Origin: Ailurus styani
Taxonomy: Eukaryota > Chordata > Mammalia > Carnivora > Ailuridae
Assembly: GCA_002007465.1 (NCBI GenBank)
Contig: LNAC01000001.1
Location: 5,237,460-5,301,459 of the forward strand
Length of the DNA: 64,000 nt
Reading direction: 5' to 3'
Positions 34,626 to 45,257 of this stretch are shown one piece after another. A model generated the notes under the pieces. That model was not told the origin of the DNA. It searched no databases and was given only the letters and a program-made list of their open reading frames with translations. The translations under genes and the position numbers were made by a program. The first letter of the stretch is position 1; every line of letters starts with the position of its first letter.

Positions 34626-34825
34626 ATTTTATTTTTTAAAAATATTTTATTTATTTAGAGAGAGCATTCACATGTGTGGGGAGGGGCAGAGGGAGAGAAA
34701 GAATCCTAAGCCAGCTCCCCGCCAAGCGTGGAGCCCAACCCAGGTTTGATCCTACAACACAAGACCATGACCTAAGCCAATACCAAGAGTTAGATCCTCC
34801 ACTGATTGAGCCACCCAGGCACCCC
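34626..34825 (-). mobile_element. Can-SINE, second of a tandem pair
   Basis: 'tttttaaaaatattttattt', a short GA tract, 'cctaagccagctccccgcc', 'agaccatgacctaagccaat' and the end GAGCCACCCAGGCACCCC. It belongs to the older 'accaagagttagat' subtype. It abuts the first SINE, so one inserted at the tail of the other. Confidence 0.9.
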
Positions 34826-35159
34826 GAGACACCTTCTTTTAAAGTATACTTGGAACATTAAGAAAATTGACTAAATCTTATCCCACAAAGATCTCAGTGA
34901 ATTTGAAGGAATAGAAATAATACAATGAGATTCTCTGACCACAAAAAGCTGGAAATTGACAACATTAACAAACCAGAACATCCTTCCATAACAAGCTCTG
35001 ATAAGGAAGGCTAAAATCAACCAGTGGGCCTACACCAAATTAAAGGAGGCCTCACAGCAAAGGAAACAAATTGAAACAGCACCTACAGAATGGGAGAGAA
35101 AATTTGCAAACCATATATCCGATAAGGGACTAATAAACAAAATAAATAAAGAACTTAAA

Positions 35160-35378
35160 ACCCCCCCCACAAAAAACCCCCATCAAAAAACCCTCTAAAC
35201 CAAAATACAACCAAAAAATCCTGTTAAACAACTCGTGGGGCAAAGGAGAAATGCAAATTGANAACCCCCCACAAAAAACCCCCCACAAAAAACCCCCATA
35301 AAAAAACCCACTAAACCAAAATACAACCAAAAAATCCTGTTAAACAACTCGTGGGGCAAAGGAGAAATGCAAATTGAA
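35160..35378. other. C/A-rich stretch duplicated across a single N
   Basis: The run of CCCCCCCCACAAAAAACCCC-type sequence through 'gtggggcaaaggagaaatgc' is printed twice, on either side of the N at 35262, with slightly different numbers of C/A units. The other copy of this locus (around 36724-36830) has it once and no N. The duplication is therefore a failed join in low-complexity sequence. Confidence 0.85.
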
Positions 35379-35620
35379 ATTGCAGGAGTTCTTAAAAGTC
35401 AGTACAGGTTAAAATATGACCTATCAGAATCTAAGGGATACAGTGAAAATATTTACCAGTGAATACCTTGTAGCATTAAATCCATATTGTAATAATAATT
35501 AAAAAGAAATAAACACCAATGCAAAAAGCTAGAAAAAGAACAATATACCATACTAAAAGAGAGGGGAAGTTTTGATAACCAGCCATAGAGAAGTCAGTAC
35601 ATCAGGATATAGAAAAGCAG

Positions 35621-35756
35621 GGGGTGCCTGGATGGCTCAGTTGGTTAAGCATCTGACTCTTGATCTCTCTCAGATCAGGTCTCTATTTCAGGGTCATGAG
35701 TTCAAGCCCTGCGCTGGGCTCTATGTTGGGCAGGGACCTACTTTAAAAAAAGAAAG
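35621..35756 (+). mobile_element. Can-SINE (copy A)
   Basis: A sense copy with head GGGGTGCCTGGATGGCTCAG, 'taagcatctgactcttgatc', 'tgagttcaagccctgcgc' and an A-rich tail. It is flanked by 'tagaaaagcag' and 'agaaaaagcag'. Older short subtype. Confidence 0.9.
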
Positions 35757-36170
35757 AAAAAGCAGTAGAGATCATAAGAAAATTGAAAAGTAGATTTCTT
35801 TAAGTAAAAACCAGCAAAATGGACAACCACCTGCTAATCAACTTAAGACTTGCAGAAAGCAACTTAAGAGTGAAGAAAGCCAAAGTCACAACGTAGGAGT
35901 GACAAAGAGTGAAACTCAAAAAATAAAAAAGATCAAGAGTACTTTTTATAACTCTTTGGGAGTATATATGAAACCCTAAATAAAATTGCAAAATTTTTAG
36001 AAAAGTACAACTTACCAAAATTGAATCTAGTAAAGACATTAAGGAAGACAGACTGATTACCACAGAAGAAATAGAAAATAGAAATAGAAAAATAAAGAAC
36101 TATCCTTCCCAAGAAGCATCAGGGGTAAGATGTACCTTGCAAGTTCATATAATCCCAATACCCCCCTAAN

Positions 36171-36390
36171 TTTTATTTTTTTTATTTTTTTTTATTTTTT
36201 AAAGATTTTATTTATTTATTTCACAGAGGGAGAGAGATCACAAGGAGGCAGAGAGGCAAGCAGAGAGAGAGAGGGGGAAGCAGGCTCCCCGCTGAGCAGG
36301 GAGCCCGATGCGGGCCTTGATCCCAGGACGCTGAGATCATGACCTGAGCCGAAAGCAGAGGCATTAACCCACTGAGCCACCCAGGCGCCC
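36171..36390 (-). mobile_element. Can-SINE at the contig join
   Basis: A near-consensus antisense SINE ('cacaaggaggcagagaggca', 'gatgcgggccttgatccc', end GGCGCCC) begins right after the N at 36170 and abuts the unique word GAGACACCTTCTTTT. In copy A the same unique word is preceded by a different, older SINE. Either this is a haplotype difference or the contig was wrongly extended through a SINE consensus. Confidence 0.85.
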
Positions 36391-37618
36391 GAGACACCTT
36401 CTTTTAAAGTATACTTGGAACATTAAGAAAATTGACTAAATCTTATCCCACAAAGATCTCAGTGAATTTGAAGGAATAGAAATAATACAATGAGATTCTC
36501 TGACCACAAAAAGCTGGAAATTGACAACATTAACAAACCAGAACATCCTTCCATAACAAGCTCTGATAAGGAAGGCTAAAATCAACCAGTGGGCCTACAC
36601 CAAATTAAAGGAGGCCTCACAGCAAAGGAAACAAATTGAAACAGCACCTACAGAATGGGAGAGAAAATTTGCAAACCATATATCCGATAAGGGACTAATA
36701 AACAAAATAAATAAAGAACTTAAAACCCCCCCCACAAAAAACCCCCATCAAAAAACCCTCTAAACCAAAATACAACCAAAAAATCCTGTTAAACAACTCG
36801 TGGGGCAAAGGAGAAATGCAAATTGAAATTGCAGGAGTTCTTAAAAGTCAGTACAGGTTAAAATATGACCTATCAGAATCTAAGGGATACAGTGAAAATA
36901 TTTACCAGTGAATACCTTGTAGCATTAAATCCATATTGTAATAATAATTAAAAAGAAATAAACACCAATGCAAAAAGCTAGAAAAAGAACAATATACCAT
37001 ACTAAAAGAGAGGGGAAGTTTTGATAACCAGCCATAGAGAAGTCAGTACATCAGGATATAGAAAAGCAGGGGGTGCCTGGATGGCTCAGTTGGTTAAGCA
37101 TCTGACTCTTGATCTCTCTCAGATCAGGTCTCTATTTCAGGGTCATGAGTTCAAGCCCTGCGCTGGGCTCTATGTTGGGCAGGGACCTACTTTAAAAAAA
37201 GAAAGAAAAAGCAGTAGAGATCATAAGAAAATTGAAAAGTAGATTTCTTTAAGTAAAAACCAGCAAAATGGACAACCACCTGCTAATCAACTTAAGACTT
37301 GCAGAAAGCAACTTAAGAGTGAAGAAAGCCAAAGTCACAACGTAGGAGTGACAAAGAGTGAAACTCAAAAAATAAAAAAGATCAAGAGTACTTTTTATAA
37401 CTCTTTGGGAGTATATATGAAACCCTAAATAAAATTGCAAAATTTTTAGAAAAGTACAACTTACCAAAATTGAATCTAGTAAAGACATTAAGGAAGACAG
37501 ACTGATTACCACAGAAGAAATAGAAAATAGAAATAGAAAAATAAAGAACGATCCTTCCCAAGAAGCATCAGGGGTAAGATGTACCTTGCAAGTTCATATA
37601 ATCCCAATACCCCCCTAA
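36391..37618. repeat. Duplicated block, copy B (probable false duplication)
   Basis: The second printing of 34826-36169. It continues without a break into 'ctattctagagggtaaaaaa', whereas copy A stops at an N at the same point. It lacks the internal N and the C/A-rich repetition, so it is probably the more correct version of the body. Confidence 0.88.
37070..37205 (+). mobile_element. Can-SINE (copy B)
   Basis: The same SINE as 35621-35756, printed again within the duplicated block. Counting it as an independent insertion would be wrong if the duplication is false. Confidence 0.88.
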
Positions 37619-37770
37619 CTATTCTAGAGGGTAAAAAATGAAGAAAACTTTATAAAGTGAGTCTGTCATTAATCCTCAAATTTGAAAAGATTTCATTGAA
37701 AAATAAAACTTCTGATATGATCTGGCTTATAAATATTGATGACAAATTTTTAAATAAAAGGTATACACTG

Positions 37771-37859
37771 CTAATGAATCATTGAATACTACATCAAAAA
37801 CTAATGATGTACTATAGTATACATATAATGTCGGCTAATTGAACTTAAATTTAAAAAAA
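37771..37859 (+). mobile_element. Carnivore L1 3' end, severely truncated
   Basis: 'aatgaatcattgaatactac', 'atcaaaaactaatgatgtac', 'gtcggctaattgaac' and an A-rich tail match the L1 3' terminus also seen at 8610-8690. Under 100 bases remain. It is inserted in the older sense L1. Confidence 0.8.
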
Positions 37860-38051
37860 GTTATCCAAAAGAACCCAATAGCACATTCAAGGAATGATGC
37901 ATTAAGAATAGGTATGATTCTTTCCAGAATGCAAGGATGGTTCAATATTAGGAAATATATTGATAAGCCATGCTGGTAATAGTATGGGGCTAAATCATAT
38001 GACCATCTCCATAGCTGTGGAAGAGGCACTGGACGAGACTCCATACCTTTG

Positions 38052-38462
38052 GTAGTCTGCTACAGGTGTCACAACCAGAGTACCACAGTCTGGGAGGCAT
38101 AAACAATGGATATTTATCTTCTCACAATTACAGATGCTGGAAGTCAAGTCCAAGGTCAAGATGTTAGGAGAGGTGGTTTCTTCTGAGGCCTCTCCCCTTG
38201 GCTTTTACATAGCCTCCTTCTTGCTGCCTCATGTTGTCTTTCCTGTGTGTGTGTGTGTGTGTGTACACTTCCAGTGTCTCTTGGTGTGTCCAAATTTCCT
38301 CTTATAAGGACAAGAGTGAGATTGGATTAGGATCCATCCTAATGGCTTCATTTTAACTTATTACCTCTTTAGAGGTCTTTTCTCCAGATACAGTCACATT
38401 CTGACGTCTTGTACTGCTTCACCATATGAATCTTGGGGACCGCCATTCAGCCCATAACAACA
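38052..38462 (-). mobile_element. MLT1-type LTR, antisense
   Basis: Reverse order of a MaLR LTR: 'gtctgctacaggtgtcac', 'agagtaccacagtctggg', 'cttctcacaattacagatgc', 'gtttcttctgaggcctctcc', 'ttataaggacaagagtgaga', 'caccatatgaatcttgggga', 'cattcagcccataacaac'. It has a (TG)n tract at 38244-38264. It lies in opposite orientation to the surrounding L1, which resumes beyond it in the expected ORF2 order, so the LTR inserted into the L1. Confidence 0.75.
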
Positions 38463-39448
38463 CTTATTTCCTTGATCAACACTTATCCCTGTGGTAATAT
38501 AGGAATTGATGGATGCTTTTACCACATGTAAAATATCGTCACACCAAAGTTAGCTCATTACTTAATGGGAAAACACTTGGGGATTTGCTGCCAAGAGCTG
38601 GAACAAGAAATGATGTCCACTCTCTTTGTTACTGTCTAATATTGTGTTACTAGCCAATGTAACCAAAGTAAAGCACTTACAGAGTAGATATTAGAAAGGA
38701 ATAGTAAAATATTTCTATTTATAGATAATATGGTTATGTGATAACCCAAAGAATCAAGAAGAAGCTGTTATAATAGTAGGAAACTTTAGGAAATTAACAA
38801 GTTATAACATTAACACACAAATCAGTAGATGTCTTATATATAAACAAAAACCAGCTCAGCCTGATGGAAGACAAGATTGCATTTACAACTGCAAGAAAGA
38901 CAAATATGTAGGTATAAATCTAGAGAGAAATGTCTAAGACCTACATGGAAAATGTAAACACCCCTGGATTATACAAAAGGGGCTATGAGCAAATGGGAAA
39001 ACACCCCATGTTTTGGATGGAAAAACTCATTTTCACAAGTATGTCAATTCCTCACAGATCAATTTGTAAGGTAAAGGCAGTCTCAGAAAAGTCAGTGGTT
39101 ATTCTTTAAACTGGAACTAGATAGGTCACTTATGAAGTTTATTTAGAAGAACAAACAAGGAACATTCACTAGGAGAACTGGCAGAAGGTGAGTTAAAGGG
39201 GTGACGAACAGAAGTTAAATACATGATGAAGCTTCTAGAATTGAAATATTAAAACATGATATAAAGTTTCTGTAACTAAACTGGAGCGGAGTTGGCACAT
39301 TCATAGACCAGTGGAACAGAGTAGAAAAATCTGGAAATAGACCCACTAGCATATGGAAATTTAGTGCTTGATAGAGTTGGGATCTCAATCCAGAGTCCTC
39401 AGTGAGGACTTTGTCATGCTTTGGTCAAAAGAGTTTGCAGTTACAGAG

Positions 39449-39892
39449 TGTCTTAGGTTGGATACTATTCCCCCAAATTCGTGTCCTTCCCCAAACCTCA
39501 GAATGTGATGTTACTTAGAAAGTCACTGCAGATGTAATTTGTTGAGATGAGGCCATACGGAGTAGGGTGGGGGTTCTTAATGGAACATGACTGCTATCCT
39601 GATACAAAGAAATGCAGAAACACATAGGAGAGGAGGCCATGTGACAGTGGACGCCGAGACTGGGTGACAAGTCTGCAAATCAGAGAACCCAAGGATGGCC
39701 AGCAACCACCAGAAGCTGGAAGAGGCAAGGAAGGGTTCTTCCCTAGAGCCTTCGGAGAGAGTGTGGCCCTGCCAGCCCTTTGATTTCAGGTCTGTTGCTT
39801 CCAGAACTTGGGGAGACCAGATGTCTGTGGTTACAAGCCACCCAGCGTCGGGTGCTTTGTTACATACAGCAGCCCCGGGCCAGGAACGCACA
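39449..39892 (+). mobile_element. MLT1-type LTR
   Basis: It starts TGTCTTAGGTTGGATACTATT, with 'cccaaattcgtgtccttccc', 'agaaagtcactgcagatgta', 'gagaggaggccatgtgac', 'aaccaccagaagctgga' and 'gctttgttacatacagcagcc', and ends near 39892 with '...ggaacgcaca'. TG...CA ends and gene order fit an ancient MaLR LTR. It lacks internal sequence. Confidence 0.72.
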
Positions 39893-40044
39893 GGGTGTTG
39901 AGACAGAGAGCCTGCTCCACGGGAGCTGGGACTTGCTAGCCAGTGGGGCCCCGCGGCGGCAGGGAGTTAGGGGCATCAACACTCCGAACTTCCTCCCTTC
40001 CCCCGAGCTGGCTGGAGCTATTCAGGATGACACCCATCGCCACA

Positions 40045-40323
40045 GGCACCTGAACTCTGGTCAGTGGCAACTGAGACACGCCGTGTGGCCTACACACGGG
40101 GTCCTGAAGACTTAGAAAAAAGATTCTGAAATACGTCATTGATCATTTTTATATTGATTGCAAGTCGCTATGGTAATGCTTTAGATATGTCGTGTTAAAT
40201 AAGATGTATTATTAAAATGAACTTTGGCCATTTTGCTTGTAAAAACGTGGCTACCAGAAGAATTGAAATGACACGTGGCTCACGTCGGTGGCTTGGCTTT
40301 CATTTCTGTTGCACAGCACTGCC
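40045..40323 (+). mobile_element. hAT-like non-autonomous DNA transposon, second copy
   Basis: 'gaagacttagaaaaaagatt', 'tttttatattgattgcaag', 'attattaaaatgaactttgg', 'acgtggctaccagaagaatt' and 'atttctgttgcacagcactgcc' follow the same order as 22649-22966. Its right end, GCACAGCACTGCC, gives a hAT-style terminus. It lies just downstream of the MLT1-type LTR. Confidence 0.5.
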
Positions 40324-40429
40324 AAAAAAGGCAGAGAGCAAGCCATTCTGCCAGGACAATCCCTCAGGTCGGCTTTCTGGGCCCGGGACAGAGAGGCTGG
40401 GCATGGAACGGGGGTGGCTCCGAAGAGGC

Positions 40430-40495
40430 ACATACAGGCTATTGAACACAAGCTCCTACTATGTGCCAGGAATGGTTTAAAGGCTGGGGAATAAA
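40430..40495 (-). repeat. MIR-like fragment, antisense
   Basis: 'ggctattgaacacaagctcc', 'tactatgtgccaggaatgg' and 'ggctggggaataaatcagc' match the common antisense end of MIR-type relics. It is short and old. Confidence 0.5.
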
Positions 40496-40499
40496 TCAG

Positions 40500-40770
40500 C
40501 AAAAAATCCAGATGAGAGATGGTAGTGCCTTGGAGTGGGAGCCGTGGGGATAGGGAGAAAAGGACAGATTTAAGAAGTATCCAGAAGGTAGAACTGATGG
40601 TACTTGGAAATTGGCCTGGGACAGGGAGGGGAGCCAGGTTTGTAGATCCAGTGAATGAGTAGTGATGCCATTTTCCAAGCCTGGAAGAGCTACAAGGGGC
40701 AAGTTTGCGGTGCGAGGGGAGAGACGCTTTCTATTTTGGAAATGATGGGTTTGTTTGTGAAACCTGGTTG
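40500..40770 (+). repeat. Old interspersed repeat, family not named
   Basis: 'cagatttaagaagtatccag', 'aaggtagaactgatggtact', 'gatgccattttccaagcctg' and 'tttggaaatgatgggtttg' follow the order of the same family as 28840-29500. Non-coding. Confidence 0.4.
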
Positions 40771-42413
40771 AATGTATAAAAACAGAGCTTAGGAAAAAAT
40801 AGGCGCCAGAGATTCTGATTTGAGAATTTTCAGCAGATGCTACAAACTGTTGCGTCTTTAATGCTTTTGACATTAGTTATTCGAGACACATTGTGGCCTC
40901 AAACTGCCCCATTGCACCTTTCCAGTTGAAGAAACACTTTTTTAATAATCACAAAATCTCACTGTCTGAAGATACTCTGAGATTATTTATATAACAACAA
41001 AATCACATAGCATATTTGTGATTATATGATTATCTATAATAGCATCTCACAAATCTTGGCAGTAGGCGTCTGAAGGGTTCATATTTGTACCATTACACAT
41101 TGTCCTAAATCTGGGCATTGGGAAATTATGGGCCAGAGATGCTGTGGCTGCTAATAGGCATCTCATTATATAGCAAACCAAATAGCTTGCAAGAAATTAA
41201 AGTGATAATGATGAAGTCAAACTAATAAAGATTTCTAATTAAAATGGAATAATAGCAGCAAGTACCAACCACAACAACTCACGGCAGTGTTGACAATGCA
41301 TTAATGACAAAGCATTATCCCTGAAAATTCCAAGGGCTTATTTGCACAGGAAGTAGGGGAGAAGCAATACTGTCAGGCAAAATCCTCAGTAAATTCTAAT
41401 CCAGGGTTGATTTTAGTTTAAGAACTCCAAATTTAGCAACACATTTCATGGGTAACTCTTAGGCCTATAAAAATAAAAGACTGAAACTGTGTGCCATTTG
41501 CCTATTAGAAAAGAAAGTGATTTGTACAAAGCCATTTGCACTTCAGTATTTTCAACCTGCCCCATCCCCTTCCGAGGCAGATCCTGATGTTGGGTGTGTC
41601 AGTTTTTGCTGTGCTCATCTGTGTCGTGAGTGGGGAAGAAAGGAGGAAAGCTACATTAATTATGTAAGAAACGAGGAGAGAGATTTGTGGAGGAAAGATG
41701 GATCCCTAAAGCCAAGATGGGTGAGGGAGGGGTTTTCGGGAAGAAAGTGGGGAAAAACTAGAGAAAGGGGGAAGATTCTCAGGAAGGTGCAGCAGGGCCC
41801 AGAGGGGTGGGACTTGGAAGAGATTCTAATCCTCTGATGCAGAGCCGCGCAATACTGTTCACTCTTTTGGCTCATGTTTTGAGAGGCTTCACTAGGCTTG
41901 GCTGTTGTCTTGTTTGTATGTGTTTCCTGGGGTAACTGGAAGAGATTTCGCAGCCTCTCAGGGACGGGTTGGGAAATCCTGCTGTGGACGGCGGTTGGAC
42001 GTCTGTGAGTTGATGAGATGGGTCAGGGCGTAGCGTGGGTTCTTCTGGTCAGCAGAGCCTCTGCGCATGGACCCTGGAGGACCGCTGTCGATGGCTCTGA
42101 GATGCTGCATCGTTGGGAAGATCATTTTCTCTCCATGGCTTGATCAAAATTCTTTGATTTGTAACGTCTAGTGTTCTGCACTGACTCAGAAAAGGGAAGC
42201 CCGTTTGGCATGAAGTCTGTTAGGCTCCCAGCTTGTTTTCAGGGTCTTAAGTTCTTCAAGCGTCCAGCTTCTTCCTTTCTTTCGTTGCTGGGGAGTGAGA
42301 ACTGGAACCTTTGTCTTGAATCCTCTGTGAGAAGTAGCTGGTGTGTTTCGGAAGTGGCGGCAGGGCTGGCTGGGCTGAGTGTGCCAGGGACAGCGTGTGT
42401 CAGACACTCCTAG
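40771..42413. other. Low-copy interval with an AT-rich candidate block
   Basis: No exon recognised. 41130-41400 is AT-rich, free of repeats, and dense in homeodomain-type words ('attaaagtgataatgatg', 'tctaattaaaatgg', 'caatgcattaatgacaaagc'). It is a candidate conserved element. The remainder is ordinary low-copy DNA. Confidence 0.35.
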
Positions 42414-43767
42414 CAGTTGTTGAGAACCCTGAAGAACTTTTGTGTGTTTAGGTTGGGGCTGTTGAAATTATCCGCACTAGAACTTAACTGAGACATTCGA
42501 AATTACTTATTAATTAATTGAAAAATAAGAATAGACCCACGGTGTGTTAACATAAATAACATTAAAAAGAACTGCATCTCCCAACAAAAAGACAACGAGA
42601 AGCGTGGCATTGTTTTATATTTTTGGAAATCTCTTTAGCGTCTGGCTTCCTACAAGTCAGCGACATTCTCGTATCTGCTTCTTCATGAAACATCTTGTGA
42701 TAGGTTTGGTGGAAGCACATGAGGAAAAAGGTGTATTTGGGAAAAGGATGCCTATTCTAATAGTCTTTTCAAGTAATTGTGGATGTTCTTCTATACTATA
42801 TCAACTTGAAGGTAGTGTCTCAAAAGCTAGTTGCAGTGTGGAACGTGGAATGATATCAATGAACTTTTCATTCTCTTTTATAATAAAATCCACTTTTCTA
42901 TCTTGTACTTTAAATGGATCCTTTACCCATGCATGATTTCATAACGTCGTGCACTGGTCACTTGGAAAATGTTGGCTCACCTAGTTAGACAGCTCTGTTG
43001 AACGTTGATATATTTCATTAGCCGCTATCAAGAATTACAAGTTAATATCAGCACCAATCACATCAGAAAAGTGTTTAAATATATTGGAAGGCTCTCCAGC
43101 TCATGGTGGCGTATGCAAGTTTTTTAAAATGTAATTTTCACTTGAAAGCGTGAATGTTATTATTGGCAACAAATAATATCAGTTGTTTTCCTTGAAGTGA
43201 CAGACTCATTTCCTCCACCCGGGAGAAAACGTTGCCAGTTACTCAATTTCGAATGACCATGTTTGTTAGAAGTTCTTTCAAGCAGAAACAGTGTTCCATG
43301 AAAAACTGGCTAATTCAGTGTGCGACTCAAATAATTGCTCCAGAATTTTTATTCTAGACAACTGTTGTCCTACGGATGCAGCGGAATTACTCTCTGACCC
43401 ATTTACTAATACTCTATTCCCCATTTGTCCCAATTGGGACACATTTAAAGACTAAAGATGTCCCTACCTGTTCTTACAGGTAGAGCCAAAATAAAAGTAA
43501 TAATTTTTACTGTTTCAGGAACATTTTTGGGTGAAACTGGCTTATTTTGTCTCTGAGTGCTGGTGGTGACAAACTCAGTGATGAGTGGTAGCGTTTGGCA
43601 CCACCCCTCATCAGTTGCTGACGTACCAGTATGTTTTACCACTATTGTTGGCACCATTGGTGCAAATGACCTTTTGGTGGTACTTTGGAAATTGTTTTGA
43701 TCTCAGAGATTCTCTGAAAGAGCCCCGGCATGCTCCGGGTCCGTAGACCCCACTAGGTGAACTGCTG
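42414..43767 (-). pseudogene. Decayed hAT (Charlie-like) transposon with transposase relic
   Basis: On the minus strand the order matches a Charlie-type hAT element. A terminus (CAGCAGTTCACCTAGTGG, near 43767) is followed by transposase-like coding sequence, and the 3' terminus is AAGTTCTTCAGGGTTCTC...CAACTG at 42414-42445. The region that would encode the C-terminal hAT dimerisation domain lies around 42600-42760. The only sizeable surviving in-frame stretch is 43445-43657 (70 codons). Frameshifts and stops break the rest, so it cannot make an active enzyme. The ends are imperfect CAG-type inverted repeats. I could not find a matching 8-bp target duplication ('actcctag' left, 'gtagagtc' right). 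Confidence 0.65.
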
Positions 43768-44769
43768 GTAGAGTCAGTCTTTGTTATTCACGGATTCCAT
43801 ATTGTGAGTTCATCTGGTTACTGTGATTTAGCTTTCAGCCGATACTCACTGTGTGTTTGGAGCGGTTTGTGGGCAAGCACACATGCACACAGTAGCTTAA
43901 ATTTGAGCAGCTCAAAGTGCACCTTCCCTGCTGGGTTGGAACAAGGTTACACTCTGCCTTCTTGTTTTGGCACTCATACTGGAAACAGGTGTCCTTTCTG
44001 TAGTTAATTTAGTTCCATTCTTTTAGCTTTAGTTTTGTGCTTTTTTTTTTTTTTTGTAATTTCACTATTTAAAATGAGCCCCATGGGTAGTGCTGAAGTG
44101 TGGGCTAGCGTTTCTGAGCACAAGAAGGCTGTGATGTGCTCTTTGGAGAAAATGTGTGTGTTAGATGATAATTTTTGTTCAGGTATGAACTGTAGCGCTG
44201 TTGTCTAGGAGTTCAATGTTAGTTAACAAAATAGATTAAATAAGGTGTCTTTCAACAGAAACACACATAAAACAAGGTCATATATTGATTGGTTAATGAA
44301 AATGTTGTGACCAGAGAGGCCAGGTACCTATTTGCAATTTAAAATAAAATTAGTGGGGTTATTGTTCATGATCTTTATTCCTTGAAATACTTTGGATTGA
44401 CTTGAGCAAGTAGGGTTGTTTAAAATAAGCATTCTCTGACTTGGAAGTAATTTGTAAGAGTTTTAAAAGACCTATTGAGGTCTGTTAATTTTAGAATGAG
44501 GGATAAGAAGAGTAGAGAGACTGCGGAAGGGAAAGTAGAGAATATGTGTGATTGTTCGTATCAGATTCTTCATATTTTTTGACTCCATCTTTAGAGGCAA
44601 GAGACCACAACCTAATTGCAACATCTGTGGTTTAGAAACGTCCCACACCTCCCGCATTCTCATCAAGTTGCGTGAAGAACCTAAAACAACGCATAGAATT
44701 ACACCATGCTTTAGTAACACTTGCCATGGAGGGACCACACTGCGACGTAAGTTATGACGCGTATAGTCT
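43768..44769. other. Low-copy interval
   Basis: No recognised repeat or exon. It contains a T15 run near 44041. The 176-codon minus frame at 44472-45002 overlaps the MIR relic that follows and has no recognisable domain. Confidence 0.3.
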
Positions 44770-44945
44770 TGTTCGCTTGGACAATGACCTCGTGGAGTAG
44801 GATTTCTTCTCCCCATTTCACAGATAGCAGACTGACGAGTAAACTGTAGAAGCTCAATGACTTGCCCTATGGCACTCAACCAGCAAGTGACCAAGCAGGG
44901 TCCCCACCCAGCTTCTTTGACCCCCAAGGCTGCGTTCTTCCACTG
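44770..44945 (-). repeat. MIR relic, antisense
   Basis: 'tctccccatttcacagatag', 'agaagctcaatgacttgcc', 'ctatggcactcaaccagcaag', 'ctgcgttcttccactgggc' follow the reverse MIR core from the poly-pyrimidine/'cccatttcacagatg' segment to the 'cagtctgactcc' segment. Confidence 0.75.
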
Positions 44946-45243
44946 GGCAGTGCCGTTCCTCTTCATGGCTGGGCGTTTTCCCAACAGATCTGGAGAGGCC
45001 ACCAGAACCTGGAGAGCCAGTTTCCTTGTCTAAGGTGCCAACGCTGAGTATGACACACAGGACCCAGACCTGCACTTACTAGTCATTGCCGTTTCTACAT
45101 GCTGGTTGCTCTACTTTCAATCTCAGAACCGCTTCCCTTGGGCCTCCCATTCTCTAGCGCCTTCCTTGGAATGGTGATGCCTTTGTCTTGGGTGGGACCA
45201 GTTAGGGAAGTCGGCCATTGTGCAGTGCAGGAAAAAGCAACCA

Positions 45244-45257
45244 CCACCAGAGGGCAC
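45244..45257 (+). promoter_or_regulatory. CTCF-like binding motif
   Basis: CCACCAGAGGGCAC fits the 14-base CTCF core CCASYAGRKGGCRS at every position. The context is low-copy DNA, not a SINE. The motif alone does not show occupancy. Confidence 0.6.

Larger units (their letters stand above)
34826..36169. repeat. Duplicated block, copy A (probable false duplication)
   Basis: This copy starts GAGACACCTTCTTTTAAAG and ends 'aatacccccctaa' before an N at 36170. It matches 36391-37618 base for base apart from one T/G difference in 'aagaac(t/g)atccttccc' and a 116-base excess (with an N at 35262) in the C/A-rich stretch. It contains L1 sequence and a sense SINE. Near-identity plus a single-N join marks unmerged contig ends. 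Confidence 0.88.
33880..39440 (+). mobile_element. Sense-strand ancient L1 mosaic
   Basis: ORF2-like order on the plus strand: 'catataagagacactcct' and 'gagaggttaacaattaaaga' near 33980-34030, 'aagaccaagaagacagttta' near 34145, 'ctgaccacaaaaagctgg' near 34937, 'gtacaacttaccaaaattga' near 36007, 'atatgaccatctccatagc' near 37998, 'taaactggagcggagttgg' near 39278 and 'ccagtggaacagagta' near 39309. It is interrupted by SINEs, an L1 3' end, an antisense MLT1-type LTR (38052-38462) and the assembly duplication. All frames are broken. Confidence 0.65.

Noticed and set aside
34826..37618. A genuine recent segmental duplication
   Set aside because: The single-N join and the exact stop of one copy where the other continues fit unmerged contigs better than biology. 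Spanning reads would decide.
38244..38264. (TG)n tract as a regulatory element
   Set aside because: It is an ordinary microsatellite inside an MLT1-type LTR, where such tracts are common.
44472..45002. 176-codon minus-strand frame
   Set aside because: Part of it translates a MIR relic and the remainder has no recognisable domain. Frames of this length are expected by chance in 64 kb.
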